A stretch of DNA of 38,008 nt from Limosilactobacillus kribbianus. GTDB taxonomy: Bacteria; Bacillota; Bacilli; Lactobacillales; Lactobacillaceae. The stretch's first letter is position 1, and every line of letters begins with the position of its first letter. Of this stretch, positions 16,495-25,405 are shown in pieces. The DNA lies in NCBI RefSeq assembly GCF_026413145.1, contig NZ_JAOVYZ010000014.1:1-38008 (forward strand), given 5' to 3'. Both the position numbers and the translations under genes were made by a program. Below the pieces are notes generated by a model. It did not search any database and was not told the DNA's origin. It saw nothing but the letters and a program-made list of their open reading frames with translations.

Positions 16495-18195
16495 TTATTC
16501 AACGGAAATCAGGTATGGGTAGACCGGCTGGCCACCATCGTAGATCTGAATATCAAGCTCGTCGTCAACCGCAGCCACGGCGTCCTTGATCGTCTCCGCG
16601 GTCTTTTGGTCACCGTCCTGACCAATCAGGATCGTCACGATTTCGCTATCCTCGTCCAGCATCTGCTTGACCATCTTAATTGCCGTTTCCGTCAGGTCAC
16701 TGTCGGCCTCGACAATCTTGCCGTCTACGATCCCCAGGTAGTCGTCCTTGTGGATCTCCCGGCCATCAATCTTGGTGTCCCGAATGGCGTGCGTTACTTC
16801 ACCACTGGCGACCGTCGTCATATTGGCCTCCATATTCTGCTGGTTCTCATCGATTGATGATTCCGGATTGTATTCCAGCAAGGCACTCATCGCCTGAGCA
16901 ATCGTCTTGGTGTGGACAACCTTGGTTGGAATCTCAGCCACTTCAGCCGCCTGGTCAGCAGTCATGAAGATGTTGCCGTTATCCGGCAGCACCAGGGCCT
17001 GCTTGGCACCACTCTTGTTGATGGCATCAGTGATGTCCTGGGTGCTTGGGTTCATGGTCTGCCCACCGCTGATGACGTGGGTCACACCGAGGCTCTTGAG
17101 CAGCTTGGCAATTCCATCACCAGAGGCCACGGCAATTACCGCCGTTTCCGGAGCGGCAGTTTCTTCCTTGGCCTTTTCGACTGGCGTTTCATCCTCGTCG
17201 TCCTCATCGTCATGCTCCATAATCTCTTCCTGCTGCCAAACCATGTTGTGAATTTCGATGGTCTGCAGGTCACCGAATTCCTGTCCCCAGGTTAAGACCT
17301 TGCCGGGGTGTTCGGTGTGCACATGAACCCGCACTACGGAATCATCATTGATCACCAGGAGGCTGTCGCCCATCTTGGCCAGGTAGTTGTAGAAAGTGTC
17401 GTAGTCAAACTTGCGGGTCACCTGCTTACCCTTACCAATCCGGACCAGCATCTGGGTGCAGTAAGTGTACTTGATGTCCTTCGGGTCGAGCTTGCCCTGG
17501 ACGCTCTGGTGATCCAGGGCGTTCACCATCTCATCGACCTCGGCGTTGTCCGGCCGGTAGTCCTCGGACTTATCGACCTTGCCACTCAAGGCTTCATCAA
17601 AAGCTTGAAGAACAAAGACGAGACCTTGGCCACCAGAATCAACCACGCCGACTTCCTTCAAGACTGGCAGGAGGTCCGGCGTCGTCTGCAGGGCCTTGTC
17701 ACTGGCCTCGTAGATTGCGTGAATGATTTCAGTCAGGTCGTTGGTCTTCTTGACCTCTTCCATCCCCACCTGGGCGGACTCACGAACTACCGTCAGAATT
17801 GTCCCTTCTGTTGGCTTCATCACGGCCTTGTAAGCCGTTTTGGCACCGTTGGCGTAGGCATCAACAAAGTCCTGGGCAGACAGCTTCTCCAAGCCGGTCG
17901 TGGCCTTGGCAAAACCACGGAAGATCTGTGACAGGATCACCCCGGAATTGCCTCGGGCCCCCATCAACAGCCCCTTCGCCAGGGCAGCACTCAAATCACC
18001 AACGGACGTGCTGTTTTCCGCCCGTTCGTACTTGGCACCGCTGGCCATTGAAGAAGCCATGTTGGTCCCCGTATCGCCATCGGGAACCGGGAAAACGTTT
18101 AATGAGTTAATAAATTCGGCATTCTTGCTCAGCTTATCAGCGGCCGCTTGGACCATCTTGCCAAATTCAAGATTCGTAATTTCTGTGACAGCCAA
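16495..18195 (-). CDS. fakA: DhaL-domain fatty acid kinase FakA (YloV)
   Basis: FakA phosphorylates exogenous fatty acids bound to a FakB (DegV-type) protein, feeding them to PlsX/PlsY. The 566-residue protein has an N-terminal DhaL kinase domain with the metal-binding NVFPVPDGDTGTNM (about 33-46) and ARGNSGVILSQIFRGFA, a middle region, an acidic linker (DDEDDEDE, about 325-335) and a C-terminal domain shared with the YloV family. It begins with TTG at 18195, with GGAGG eight bases upstream. It follows yloU by 20 bases, as in most Firmicutes. In many relatives sdaAB-sdaAA follow; here recG comes next. Confidence 0.93.
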   Translation of the reverse strand: MAVTEITNLEFGKMVQAAADKLSKNAEFINSLNVFPVPDGDTGTNMASSMASGAKYERAENSTSVGDLSAALAKGLLMGARGNSGVILSQIFRGFAKATTGLEKLSAQDFVDAYANGAKTAYKAVMKPTEGTILTVVRESAQVGMEEVKKTNDLTEIIHAIYEASDKALQTTPDLLPVLKEVGVVDSGGQGLVFVLQAFDEALSGKVDKSEDYRPDNAEVDEMVNALDHQSVQGKLDPKDIKYTYCTQMLVRIGKGKQVTRKFDYDTFYNYLAKMGDSLLVINDDSVVRVHVHTEHPGKVLTWGQEFGDLQTIEIHNMVWQQEEIMEHDDEDDEDETPVEKAKEETAAPETAVIAVASGDGIAKLLKSLGVTHVISGGQTMNPSTQDITDAINKSGAKQALVLPDNGNIFMTADQAAEVAEIPTKVVHTKTIAQAMSALLEYNPESSIDENQQNMEANMTTVASGEVTHAIRDTKIDGREIHKDDYLGIVDGKIVEADSDLTETAIKMVKQMLDEDSEIVTILIGQDGDQKTAETIKDAVAAVDDELDIQIYDGGQPVYPYLISVE

Positions 18196-18215
18196 TTAAA
18201 TTTCCTCCGTATCCA

Positions 18216-18578
18216 CTAGTCTTCCATTGAACGAACACCCTGGACACAGACATTGACCGCATCGGCCGTGATGCCGAGCATTGACTCCAGGTTGTACTTT
18301 ACCTTTGCTTGGACGCTCTTTGAAACCTCAGAGATCTTCGTCCCATAGCTGACGATAATGTTTACTTCCACAACGATACCGTTGTCCTGTTGCCGAACGA
18401 CAACTCCCTTGTTAAAGTTTTCGCGGCCGAGGATCTGGTTAACCCCGTCGCGGACCGGGTTTCGACTTGCCATGCCGACAACCCCGTAGTTATCAGTGGC
18501 GGCACCGCCAACAACCGTTGAGATCACGTCGTTGTCGATATCAATCGTGCCCGCCTTGGTTTTAATCTTTACTGCCAT
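18216..18578 (-). CDS. Asp23/Gls24-family protein YloU
   Basis: This 120-residue protein of the Asp23 family (DUF322) contains AATDNYGVVGM and IVEVNIIVSYGTKI and lacks a signal peptide or membrane segment. Asp23-type proteins are small cytoplasmic or membrane-associated proteins linked to envelope stress; the role of YloU itself is not established. It always accompanies yloV/fakA. I chose the ATG at 18578, eight bases after GGAGG, over an ATG two codons earlier that is too close to it. Confidence 0.92.
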   Translation of the reverse strand: MAVKIKTKAGTIDIDNDVISTVVGGAATDNYGVVGMASRNPVRDGVNQILGRENFNKGVVVRQQDNGIVVEVNIIVSYGTKISEVSKSVQAKVKYNLESMLGITADAVNVCVQGVRSMED

Positions 18579-18655
18579 TGTCATGGCCTCCTTTTAAGAT
18601 CATCAGCACTATTTTAGCGCTGCTGCATTTCTAAGTCATCATTAAAGCTAACACC

Positions 18656-18664
18656 ATCATACCA
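18656..18664 (-). promoter_or_regulatory. Extended -10 promoter of yloU-fakA
   Basis: On the minus strand TGG-TATGAT forms an extended -10 element (18656-18664), about 80 bases upstream of the yloU start. No good -35 box is present at 17 bases, as is common for extended -10 promoters. Confidence 0.5.
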
Positions 18665-18725
18665 TAGCACGGCAAATTCAAAAAGAAAGTCTTTTGGTGA
18701 TTAGTTAATGGGGTTAATTACTTTC

Positions 18726-18760
18726 TTAAAAAATAAGCCGTCCAGAACTGGACGGCATTA
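18726..18760 (-). terminator. Terminator of rpmB
   Basis: On the minus strand GCCGTCCAG and CTGGACGGC form a perfect nine-base stem with a two-base gap (a four-base loop when the last pair opens), followed by TTATTTTTTAA. A-rich sequence on the other side also makes it a possible bidirectional terminator. Confidence 0.87.
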
Positions 18761-18771
18761 TTTTTGTTAAA

Positions 18772-18957
18772 TTAAACCCGAGTCACTTTACCGGACTTCA
18801 GTGTACGTGCTGAAACGTAAACCTTCTTCGGCTTGCCGTTAACCAGAATGGTTACCTTTTGCAAGTTTGGCTTCCAGCTGCGACGACTTGAGTTAAGGGC
18901 GTGGGAACGCTTGTTACCGAAGCGTGTCCGTTTACCGTTGATAAAATCTTTAGCCAT
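18772..18957 (-). CDS. rpmB: Ribosomal protein L28 (bL28)
   Basis: This 61-residue basic protein begins [20 protein letters not shown] and ends [18 protein letters not shown], a typical bL28 of the zinc-free type (no Cys). I chose the ATG at 18957, which follows GAGGAGG; the frame extends 14 residues upstream without support. Monocistronic, with its own promoter and terminator. It is transcribed in the same direction as its neighbours, whereas in B. subtilis rpmB is divergent. Confidence 0.97.
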   Translation of the reverse strand: MAKDFINGKRTRFGNKRSHALNSSRRSWKPNLQKVTILVNGKPKKVYVSARTLKSGKVTRV

Positions 18958-19025
18958 TGGTGGTACCCTCCTCTTCTCATCATTATTTCGTTTACGCAAT
19001 AAGTTGCGATGTAACTCACCTAATT

Positions 19026-19054
19026 AATTTACCATAGCGACCCGATCAGTGCAA
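19026..19054 (-). promoter_or_regulatory. Promoter of rpmB
   Basis: On the minus strand TTGCAC (19049-19054) and TAAATT (19026-19031) are 17 bases apart, with TGG before the -10 box. It lies between the thiN stop and the rpmB start. Confidence 0.65.
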
Positions 19055-19089
19055 GGTTTTTCTTTCAAGTATTTTCCCTTGACACCCAT

Positions 19090-19746
19090 TTAAGGCAGAT
19101 GCAGGTCGGCGGACCAGATCACGGCAACGACCCCTTGATCGAAGGAAAAGTGGTTAACCACGCTGGTAAAACGGTTGCTTGACCAGGAGAACGGGATGGT
19201 CCCATTCCAGTTGACCAGCGGGTACTTTTCATCCGGTAGGGTCAGCCCCCGCACCGGCGTCAGGTTAACAAAGGCCAGGTAGTCCAAGCCCGGTTTGGCA
19301 TAAATGCTATAGGTCCCCGGGAGAAAGTAGCGAACGACGTTTTCGTTATCGATCAGGCGAATTTTGGGCAGGTAAGGACGGAAATCATCCTGCAATGGTA
19401 GGAAAAGATTAGCAAATAGCTGGTCCAACCGGCCACCCGTGGCGCCCCAGATGTCAATTTGTTCGGGCGCATAGTCACGAATGGCGGCTGCGACCCCTAA
19501 TTGCGTATCGGTAAAATCCTTGGCAGGCGGGAAAGTTTTAATTGCGGCCACCCACTCGCGCAGCCGGGCCATCTCCGCCGTGGCCGTGGAATCGAAGTCA
19601 CCAATCGCCGCCACTGGACAAATGCCCCAGTCCATCAACAGTGAGGCACCGTGGTCCACCCCGATCCAGGTCTCGGTCCGCCGTTTGAGGACCTGTTCTT
19701 TGGGAATCAGCTCGGTCGGCCCACCGACCATAATATTTACACGCAT
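19090..19746 (-). CDS. thiN: Thiamine pyrophosphokinase
   Basis: The enzyme transfers pyrophosphate from ATP to thiamine to give the cofactor thiamine diphosphate, needed for phosphoketolase in heterofermentative lactobacilli. The 218-residue protein has GVDHGASLLMDWG, the acidic GDFDST motif (metal/ATP) and ATGGRLDQLFANLFL, then the C-terminal thiamine-binding domain. I chose the ATG at 19746, six bases after GGGGAGG. It follows rpe in the usual order, but a terminator separates the two genes. Confidence 0.95.
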   Translation of the reverse strand: MRVNIMVGGPTELIPKEQVLKRRTETWIGVDHGASLLMDWGICPVAAIGDFDSTATAEMARLREWVAAIKTFPPAKDFTDTQLGVAAAIRDYAPEQIDIWGATGGRLDQLFANLFLPLQDDFRPYLPKIRLIDNENVVRYFLPGTYSIYAKPGLDYLAFVNLTPVRGLTLPDEKYPLVNWNGTIPFSWSSNRFTSVVNHFSFDQGVVAVIWSADLHLP

Positions 19747-19775
19747 TGTTTTCCTCCCCATCGCCTAAACTGCGT

Positions 19776-19813
19776 AAAGAAGAAGAGGCTGGGCAGTTTT
19801 CTCTCCCAGCCTC
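19776..19813 (-). terminator. Terminator between rpe and thiN
   Basis: On the minus strand GAGGCTGGG and CCCAGCCTC form a perfect stem over an 11-base loop, followed by TTCTTCTTT. It begins within about ten bases of the rpe stop. The T-run is interrupted, so some readthrough to thiN is likely. Confidence 0.75.
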
Positions 19814-19820
19814 AAACTAG

Positions 19821-20474
19821 TTACTTAGTAGCGTCCTTTAATGCCTGAACCTTGGCTGCTGGATCGTCAGCATTGAAGACGTAGGAACCGGCAACGGCAA
19901 CCGTTGCTCCGGCCTTGTAGCAATCAACAACCGTTTCATTGTTGACCCCACCGTCGACCTCGATATCAAAGTCGTAGCCCTTGGCCTTCTTGATTTCGTT
20001 CAGCTGAGCGATCTTTTCAACCGTTTCCGGCAGGAACTTTTGTCCACCAAATCCTGGGTTAACAGTCATCACCAGGACCTGGTCAACCATGTGCAGTACT
20101 GGTTCAATCATTGCCACCGGGGTCCCAGGGTTGATGACAACTTCGGCCTTAACCCCGCCGTTCTTGATGATCTGCAGTGCCCGGTGAATGTGCTGGGTTG
20201 CTTCAACCTGCACACCGATAATGTCGGCACCGGCGTCAATGAACATTGGCAGGATATGTTCTGGGTTTTGAACCATCAGGTGGACATCCAGGACCATCTT
20301 GGTAATCGGCCGAATGGCTTTCACAAAGCCAGGGCCGTAGGAAATACTGGGGACAAAGGTACCGTCCATCACGTCAATGTGCAGGTATTCAGCACCGGCG
20401 TGATCAACCTTTTCGATGTCCTTTTGCAGGTTAACGTAATCAGCACTCAAAATTGAAGGTGCAACTTTAATCAT
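19821..20474 (-). CDS. rpe: Ribulose-phosphate 3-epimerase
   Basis: Rpe interconverts ribulose-5-phosphate and xylulose-5-phosphate in the pentose phosphate/phosphoketolase pathway. The 217-residue TIM barrel starts MIKVAPSILSADYVNL and has HIDVMDGTFVPSISYGP, MTVNPGFGGQKF and EVDGGVN, covering the metal-binding and catalytic Asp residues. I chose the ATG at 20474 (GAGGG upstream) over one that overlaps rsgA. It is the last gene of the coaBC-to-rpe run. Confidence 0.97.
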   Translation of the reverse strand: MIKVAPSILSADYVNLQKDIEKVDHAGAEYLHIDVMDGTFVPSISYGPGFVKAIRPITKMVLDVHLMVQNPEHILPMFIDAGADIIGVQVEATQHIHRALQIIKNGGVKAEVVINPGTPVAMIEPVLHMVDQVLVMTVNPGFGGQKFLPETVEKIAQLNEIKKAKGYDFDIEVDGGVNNETVVDCYKAGATVAVAGSYVFNADDPAAKVQALKDATK

Positions 20475-20485
20475 TCTCAATTCCC

Positions 20486-21361
20486 TCATTTCTTGTAGTT
20501 TGGTTTCTGGTTGGCGATTAGCTCGTGAAATTGAAGGTAATCGTCATACCGACTATTCATGATTATACCATTCTCCAAAGCCGCTTTCACTGCACAATGT
20601 GGTTCTTTGATGTGCAGGCAGCCCCGGAATTTGCATTCAGGTGCCAGGCGCACCATTTCTGGAAAGAGCTGGGGCAGTTCTTCGACCGTCATATCAAAGG
20701 TTTCGTAGGAAGAAAAGCCCGGCGTATCCGCAATCAGGGCCCCGCCGACGTTTAAGAGGCTGACCTTGCGCGTGGTATGCCGACCACGCTTTAGTGCTTG
20801 GGAAATCTCCCCCGTTGCCAAGTGCAAATCGGGTGCCAGGTGGTTCAACAGAGTTGATTTCCCCGCCCCCGTCTGGCCCATCATCGTGACCGTCTTACCA
20901 CGCAGCTGTTCTTGAAGGGCCGTAAGCTGATCCTGGGCAAAGGGCTGGCGATTACAAAAGACCGCATAGCCAATTTGACGATAACCCGCCGCCACCGTTG
21001 CAATTTGTTGGTAGTCCGCCGAATCCAGTAGATCGGTCTTGGAAAAGTAGACCAGGGGCGTAATTTTCTGTCGCTCCAGTGCAATTAGCTGACGGTCCAA
21101 CAAATTGGCCGAGAAGACCGGCTGGGTCGCGGCGGTGACCACCACGGCCGCGTCAACGTTGGCCACCGGTGGCCGCACCAAGGAGTTGCGCCGTGGCAAT
21201 ACCTTGAGGAGGTAGCCGTCTTCAAACTCAACCGCGTCTCCCACGATTGGCTTGATCTTCTTTTTACGGAAATTCCCCCGGCCACGCGTCCGGTAGATTT
21301 CACCGTCGCTAATAACGTCGTAGAAGCCACTTAAGGACTGCTGAATAATTCCCTCTTTCAC
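20486..21361 (-). CDS. rsgA: Ribosome small-subunit GTPase RsgA (YloQ/CpgA)
   Basis: RsgA is a late 30S assembly GTPase, and in B. subtilis it is a phosphorylation target of PrkC. The 291-residue protein has an N-terminal OB-fold, a circularly permuted GTPase with G4 SKTD (107-110) before G1 GQTGAGKST (162-170) and G3 DTPG (212-215), the switch GRHTTR (193-198) and a zinc knuckle with C243, C248, H250 and C256. It starts with GTG at 21361 after GAGGTG. It lies 17 bases after the kinase gene. Confidence 0.97.
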   Translation of the reverse strand: MKEGIIQQSLSGFYDVISDGEIYRTRGRGNFRKKKIKPIVGDAVEFEDGYLLKVLPRRNSLVRPPVANVDAAVVVTAATQPVFSANLLDRQLIALERQKITPLVYFSKTDLLDSADYQQIATVAAGYRQIGYAVFCNRQPFAQDQLTALQEQLRGKTVTMMGQTGAGKSTLLNHLAPDLHLATGEISQALKRGRHTTRKVSLLNVGGALIADTPGFSSYETFDMTVEELPQLFPEMVRLAPECKFRGCLHIKEPHCAVKAALENGIIMNSRYDDYLQFHELIANQKPNYKK

Positions 21362-21378
21362 GAATGCACCTCGCTATC

Positions 21379-23292
21379 TTATCCGGTAATGTTGGTGGCA
21401 CTCATGATCGTCCGTCCGTTGCGAACGACCCGGTAGGCCCCCGTTTGATTGTTCTTCAAAGTAAACGGCACGTTGATGGTCGTTTCCTGATTAATCGTAA
21501 TGTCTTGATACTCCATCGTCAGGTTGTGGTTGGCGTCCCGAATATAAACCTGAACCCGGTTTTCCCGTTGGCCGCCATTACTGTCAAATGGAATGTTGAT
21601 CTGAATGTTGGTAGTCTTCGTTTGGTTGCCGGAACTCGCAATCGTCACCGTCAGCGTATCACCATGGTTGAGGGTCAACCCGGCTTTCGGTGTTTGGCTA
21701 ATGACGTGGTTCGTGGCCACCGTCTTGGACTTCTTCTGCTGGGTCGTCAGCTGCAGATTGTGCTTGTTGGCAAAGTCCTGAACAACGCTGATGTCCTGAT
21801 TAGTAAAGTCAGGAATCTTGATGTTTTTCTTACCCGCACTGACCTCAAAGTCAATGATATCCTTGTGCGGCTTGGCAACGGTCCCCTGACGCAGATTTTG
21901 CTTCATGATCGTTCCCGCCGCTACCGTATCAGAATATGTCGTGTGGCGATTCACCGTAAAGCCCTTGCGCCGCAGCATCGCCGCAGTAGTTGCGTAGTCC
22001 TTGCCCACGTAATGTTTGAGCTTTAAGTGATCAACCCCGGCACTGACTTTTAAGTTAACGGCCGAATTCACCCGGGTTTTCTTTTTGGCGCCCGGGTCAG
22101 CACTGATGATGTGGTTCTTGGCTACGGTGTTGCTCGTAACCCGGGTAATATTGCCCACCCGCAAGTGCTCTTTCTTTAATTGCCGCGTAGCCTGAACTGG
22201 GGTCTGATTCGCGACGTTAGGCACAACCACCTGTCGCAAGAGGAACCACCAGCTGCAGCCGGCAATGATGGCAATACAAATTAAGATGCCGACCAGCATT
22301 AATTGGCGCCGCCACCGTCGCCACAAATTTGGCCGTGCCGGCTTTTTATTTTCACTACTGGCAGCCGTCGATGGTTGGCTGGCCTGGTGATGAGGCATCT
22401 TGCTCATCGGCAGGACCTTGGTCTCACCGTTGTCATCATGCTTGATTACCAGCAGGGGCTCGTTGGCCCGCGCCGGATCCAGGCTGGTCTTCAAGTCATT
22501 GGCCATGGCCATTGCACTGTCGTAGCGGTCAATTGGATTCTTAGCAGTTGCCCGAATCACCACGTTTTCCAGAGGCTGGGGAATCTTCGGATTGAACTGC
22601 CGAACAGAAGGAATCTCCTCGCGGAAGTGCTTGATTGCGATCGAAACCGCATTTTCACCCTCGAAGGGAACCCTTCCCGTCAGCAATTCGTAGAGGATAA
22701 TTCCCAGCGAATAAATATCTGATTTTCTTGTTGCAATGCTCCCCCGCGCCTGTTCCGGCGCAAGGTAGTGCACTGAACCCATTAAGGTGTTGGTCTGTGT
22801 CAGCGAATTCTGGGAAACCGCAACGGCAATCCCAAAATCCGTTATTTTAATATTTTTATTCTCATCAATTAGGATATTTTGTGGCTTGAGATCCCGGTGA
22901 ATGATGCCGTGGGCGTGGGCCGATTCAACTGCCGACAGCACCTGCTCCATAATATCCACTACCTGGGGCAGCGGGAGCGGGAAGTGTTCTTTAATATATT
23001 CCTTCAGGTCAGTCCCGCGGACGTACTGCATCACCATGTACTGCAGGCCATTATCCTCGCCCACGTCAAAAATACCGACGATGTGGGGATCATTGAGCTG
23101 GGTGGCAGCCATGGCCTCACGCCGGAAACGCCGCTTTGTATTGGGGTCGTCCCGCAGATCCAGGCGGAGAACTTTTACCGACACTTCGCGGTCAAGAACC
23201 GTATCGTAGGCCAGGTAAACATTCGCCATCCCCCCTTCACCAAGGGAACGAATAATCCTATATCGATGACCAATCACATCTCCAGGATTCAT
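21379..23292 (-). CDS. pknB: PASTA-domain Ser/Thr protein kinase (PrkC/StkP type)
   Basis: This membrane kinase senses peptidoglycan fragments and lipid II and controls cell wall growth and division. The 637-residue protein has a Hanks-type kinase domain (1-275) with LGEGGMANVY (17-26), Lys40, HRDLKPQN (132-139), DFG (152-154) and LAPEQARG. A transmembrane helix follows (about 331-352), then three extracellular PASTA repeats (about 355-550) and a C-terminal beta-rich extension of about 80 residues. AGGAGGG precedes the ATG, three bases after the phosphatase gene. Cotranscription with prpC gives an opposing kinase/phosphatase pair. Confidence 0.97.
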   Translation of the reverse strand: MNPGDVIGHRYRIIRSLGEGGMANVYLAYDTVLDREVSVKVLRLDLRDDPNTKRRFRREAMAATQLNDPHIVGIFDVGEDNGLQYMVMQYVRGTDLKEYIKEHFPLPLPQVVDIMEQVLSAVESAHAHGIIHRDLKPQNILIDENKNIKITDFGIAVAVSQNSLTQTNTLMGSVHYLAPEQARGSIATRKSDIYSLGIILYELLTGRVPFEGENAVSIAIKHFREEIPSVRQFNPKIPQPLENVVIRATAKNPIDRYDSAMAMANDLKTSLDPARANEPLLVIKHDDNGETKVLPMSKMPHHQASQPSTAASSENKKPARPNLWRRWRRQLMLVGILICIAIIAGCSWWFLLRQVVVPNVANQTPVQATRQLKKEHLRVGNITRVTSNTVAKNHIISADPGAKKKTRVNSAVNLKVSAGVDHLKLKHYVGKDYATTAAMLRRKGFTVNRHTTYSDTVAAGTIMKQNLRQGTVAKPHKDIIDFEVSAGKKNIKIPDFTNQDISVVQDFANKHNLQLTTQQKKSKTVATNHVISQTPKAGLTLNHGDTLTVTIASSGNQTKTTNIQINIPFDSNGGQRENRVQVYIRDANHNLTMEYQDITINQETTINVPFTLKNNQTGAYRVVRNGRTIMSATNITG

Positions 23293-23295
23293 AAA

Positions 23296-24039
23296 TCAAC
23301 CCTCCTGGTCATCATCATTTTTACCGATTAGAACAGTGATATTATCGGGACCACCAGCCTCATTTGCCAATTCAACTAATTGGGTACACTTCGCCTTCAA
23401 AGAGATCTCTTGATCCAGAATCTTCACCATCGTACTCTTCTCAACCGTCTTAAAAAGGCCGTCCGAGCACATCAATAACTGGTCACCCGGGTTAAATTCA
23501 AACCGGTTAACCTCGATTCGGGCATCGGGAGAAATCCCTATTGCCCGGGTAATAATATTACTTTGGGGCAGCTTTAAGGCCTCGTCTTCCGTGATGTCAC
23601 CGCTCTTTACCAATTCGTTTACCAGGGAATGGTCAATCGTCACCTGGGTCAGTGTATCCTGGTGTAAAAGATAGCCCCGACTGTCCCCGATGTTAGCAAC
23701 CACCAGTGTTTTTTCAAAGGCAATCGCCGCCACCATTGTGGTTCCCATTCCTTGATAGATTAATTTTTCTTTTGATTTTTTTAGTATTTGATCATTAATT
23801 ATCTGGACTTCCCGAGCAAACCACCGAATTGCTTCGAGCGGGTTCTCGGGACTGTCCATCTTAAAACGATGGCCGAGCCGCTTGACCGTCATTTCAGCGG
23901 CCACGTCACCACTGAGGTTGCCGCCAATGCCATCGGCGATCACCACTAATTGGTGACCATTCTTGTCGGTGTATTGGGCAACCCGGTCCTGGTTTTGCGA
24001 CCGCCGCCGGCCAATATCTGATTGAAAGGCAATTTCCAT
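23296..24039 (-). CDS. prpC: PP2C-type protein phosphatase (PrpC/Stp)
   Basis: This Mn-dependent phosphatase reverses phosphorylation by the adjacent PASTA kinase. The 247-residue protein has the PP2C motifs QNQDR, VIADGIGGNLSGDVAAE (metal-binding Asp), VANIGDSRGYL, MCSDGLFK and GGPDNITVLI. I chose the ATG at 24039; the best purine-rich site (AGAAGGGA) is about 13 bases away, a bit far, but no other start fits and the N-terminus MEIAFQSDIGRRR is typical. The frame extends into the rsmB end. Confidence 0.96.
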   Translation of the reverse strand: MEIAFQSDIGRRRSQNQDRVAQYTDKNGHQLVVIADGIGGNLSGDVAAEMTVKRLGHRFKMDSPENPLEAIRWFAREVQIINDQILKKSKEKLIYQGMGTTMVAAIAFEKTLVVANIGDSRGYLLHQDTLTQVTIDHSLVNELVKSGDITEDEALKLPQSNIITRAIGISPDARIEVNRFEFNPGDQLLMCSDGLFKTVEKSTMVKILDQEISLKAKCTQLVELANEAGGPDNITVLIGKNDDDQEG

Positions 24040-24058
24040 GATTGTTTGTGATTCCCTT

Positions 24059-25405
24059 CTAGTTTTTTCGCCGGAGACTGCTAATGAAGAAGCCATCGGA
24101 AGAAAAATCGGATGGCAAAATCGTGAGGGTCGCTGACGCTCGATCATCCTTAACGCCCCGCGTCGTCTGGGTCCTGATTAATTCAAAGTTCGGGTGGGTT
24201 GCCAAGAACTGGCGAACCGTACCGTCGTTTTCCTGATCCAGAATTGTACACGTGCTGTACGTTATTATACCGCCTTTTTTGACCTTTGGGGCCACTGCCG
24301 CCAAAATTGCCACTTGAATTTTGTACAGCTGCTCACTGTCACCAGGCTGCTTGGTGTAGCGGATCTCTGGTTTGCGTCGCAGGAGACCAATCCCGCTGCA
24401 AGGTGCGTCGACCAAGATCTTATCAAAACTTTCATCGGCAAATTCATCCCCCACCTTGCGTGCATCTAGAGTGTGGGTCACCACCCGATCGGCCAGGTGC
24501 AGGCGCCGGGCGTTCTTCTCAATCAAGCGCGTCTTGTGCTGGTGAATGTCCAGGGCGTCCACCTGTCCCGACTGCAGACGGGCCGCAATCTGGACCGTCT
24601 TTCCCCCAGGCGCCGCGCAGGCATCGAGAACTCGATCGGTGGGTTGGACGTTCATGCTGTCCACGGCTAGCATCGCACTCTCGTCCTGAATGGTGATCGC
24701 CCCGGTGGCAAAAAGCGCGGTATCAATAACCTCTCCCTTAGTGATTACCAGGGCGTCTGGAGCCACCGTGCTCGACCGGTATTTGATTCCCGCCTGGTCC
24801 AAGGCCTGCTCGACACTAGCGAGATCGCTAACTGCCGGGTTGACCCGGATCGAAACGTGGGCCGGCTGGTTAATGGAAGCAAGGATGGCTTTTGTCTGTT
24901 CAGGGCCATACTGCTCACTGAGCTTAGCCACCAGCCACTGGGGAACGCTGTTTTCAATCGAGAGGCGCTCAAGCGGGTCCTTAATTTGATCAAAACTGAC
25001 CAGGCCCTGGCGCAGGATGGCGTGGAGCACCCCGGTGACGAACTTGCGAATTCCGGGGTTGCCCCACTGCTTGGCCAGTTCAATGCTTTCGTTGGTCACC
25101 GCCCAGTCCGGCACCCGATCCAGGTAATGGTACTGATAGATCGACATCAACAGCAGCGTTTCGACCCAGGAATCCAGCTTGCGATGCACAAAGGGGGCCA
25201 GCCAGTACTTCAGGGTCAGTTGGTGTTGGAGCACCCCGTAGACGATGTTGGTGGCCAGGCGCCGATCACTGTCCTTCAGCTGCGTTTGGGAAAAAAGCTG
25301 GTTCAACTGGAGGTTTGAGTAGGCCCCGTTTTGGAAAACACGGTCCAGCGCCGTCAGGGCCACGCCCCGGGCCGAACTTAATTCTGGTTGCTTAGTCTTC
25401 TTCAC
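24059..25405 (-). CDS. rsmB: 16S rRNA (cytosine-967-C5)-methyltransferase RsmB
   Basis: RsmB methylates C967 of 16S rRNA. The 448-residue protein has an N-terminal NusB-like RNA-binding domain (about 1-140) and a Rossmann methyltransferase with the SAM loop DACAAPGGKT (261-270) and the two m5C cysteines: C336 in DAPCSGIG and C386 in YSTCT. It starts with GTG at 25405 and overlaps fmt by 14 bases. In B. subtilis rlmN follows; it is not present here. Confidence 0.97.
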   Translation of the reverse strand: MKKTKQPELSSARGVALTALDRVFQNGAYSNLQLNQLFSQTQLKDSDRRLATNIVYGVLQHQLTLKYWLAPFVHRKLDSWVETLLLMSIYQYHYLDRVPDWAVTNESIELAKQWGNPGIRKFVTGVLHAILRQGLVSFDQIKDPLERLSIENSVPQWLVAKLSEQYGPEQTKAILASINQPAHVSIRVNPAVSDLASVEQALDQAGIKYRSSTVAPDALVITKGEVIDTALFATGAITIQDESAMLAVDSMNVQPTDRVLDACAAPGGKTVQIAARLQSGQVDALDIHQHKTRLIEKNARRLHLADRVVTHTLDARKVGDEFADESFDKILVDAPCSGIGLLRRKPEIRYTKQPGDSEQLYKIQVAILAAVAPKVKKGGIITYSTCTILDQENDGTVRQFLATHPNFELIRTQTTRGVKDDRASATLTILPSDFSSDGFFISSLRRKN

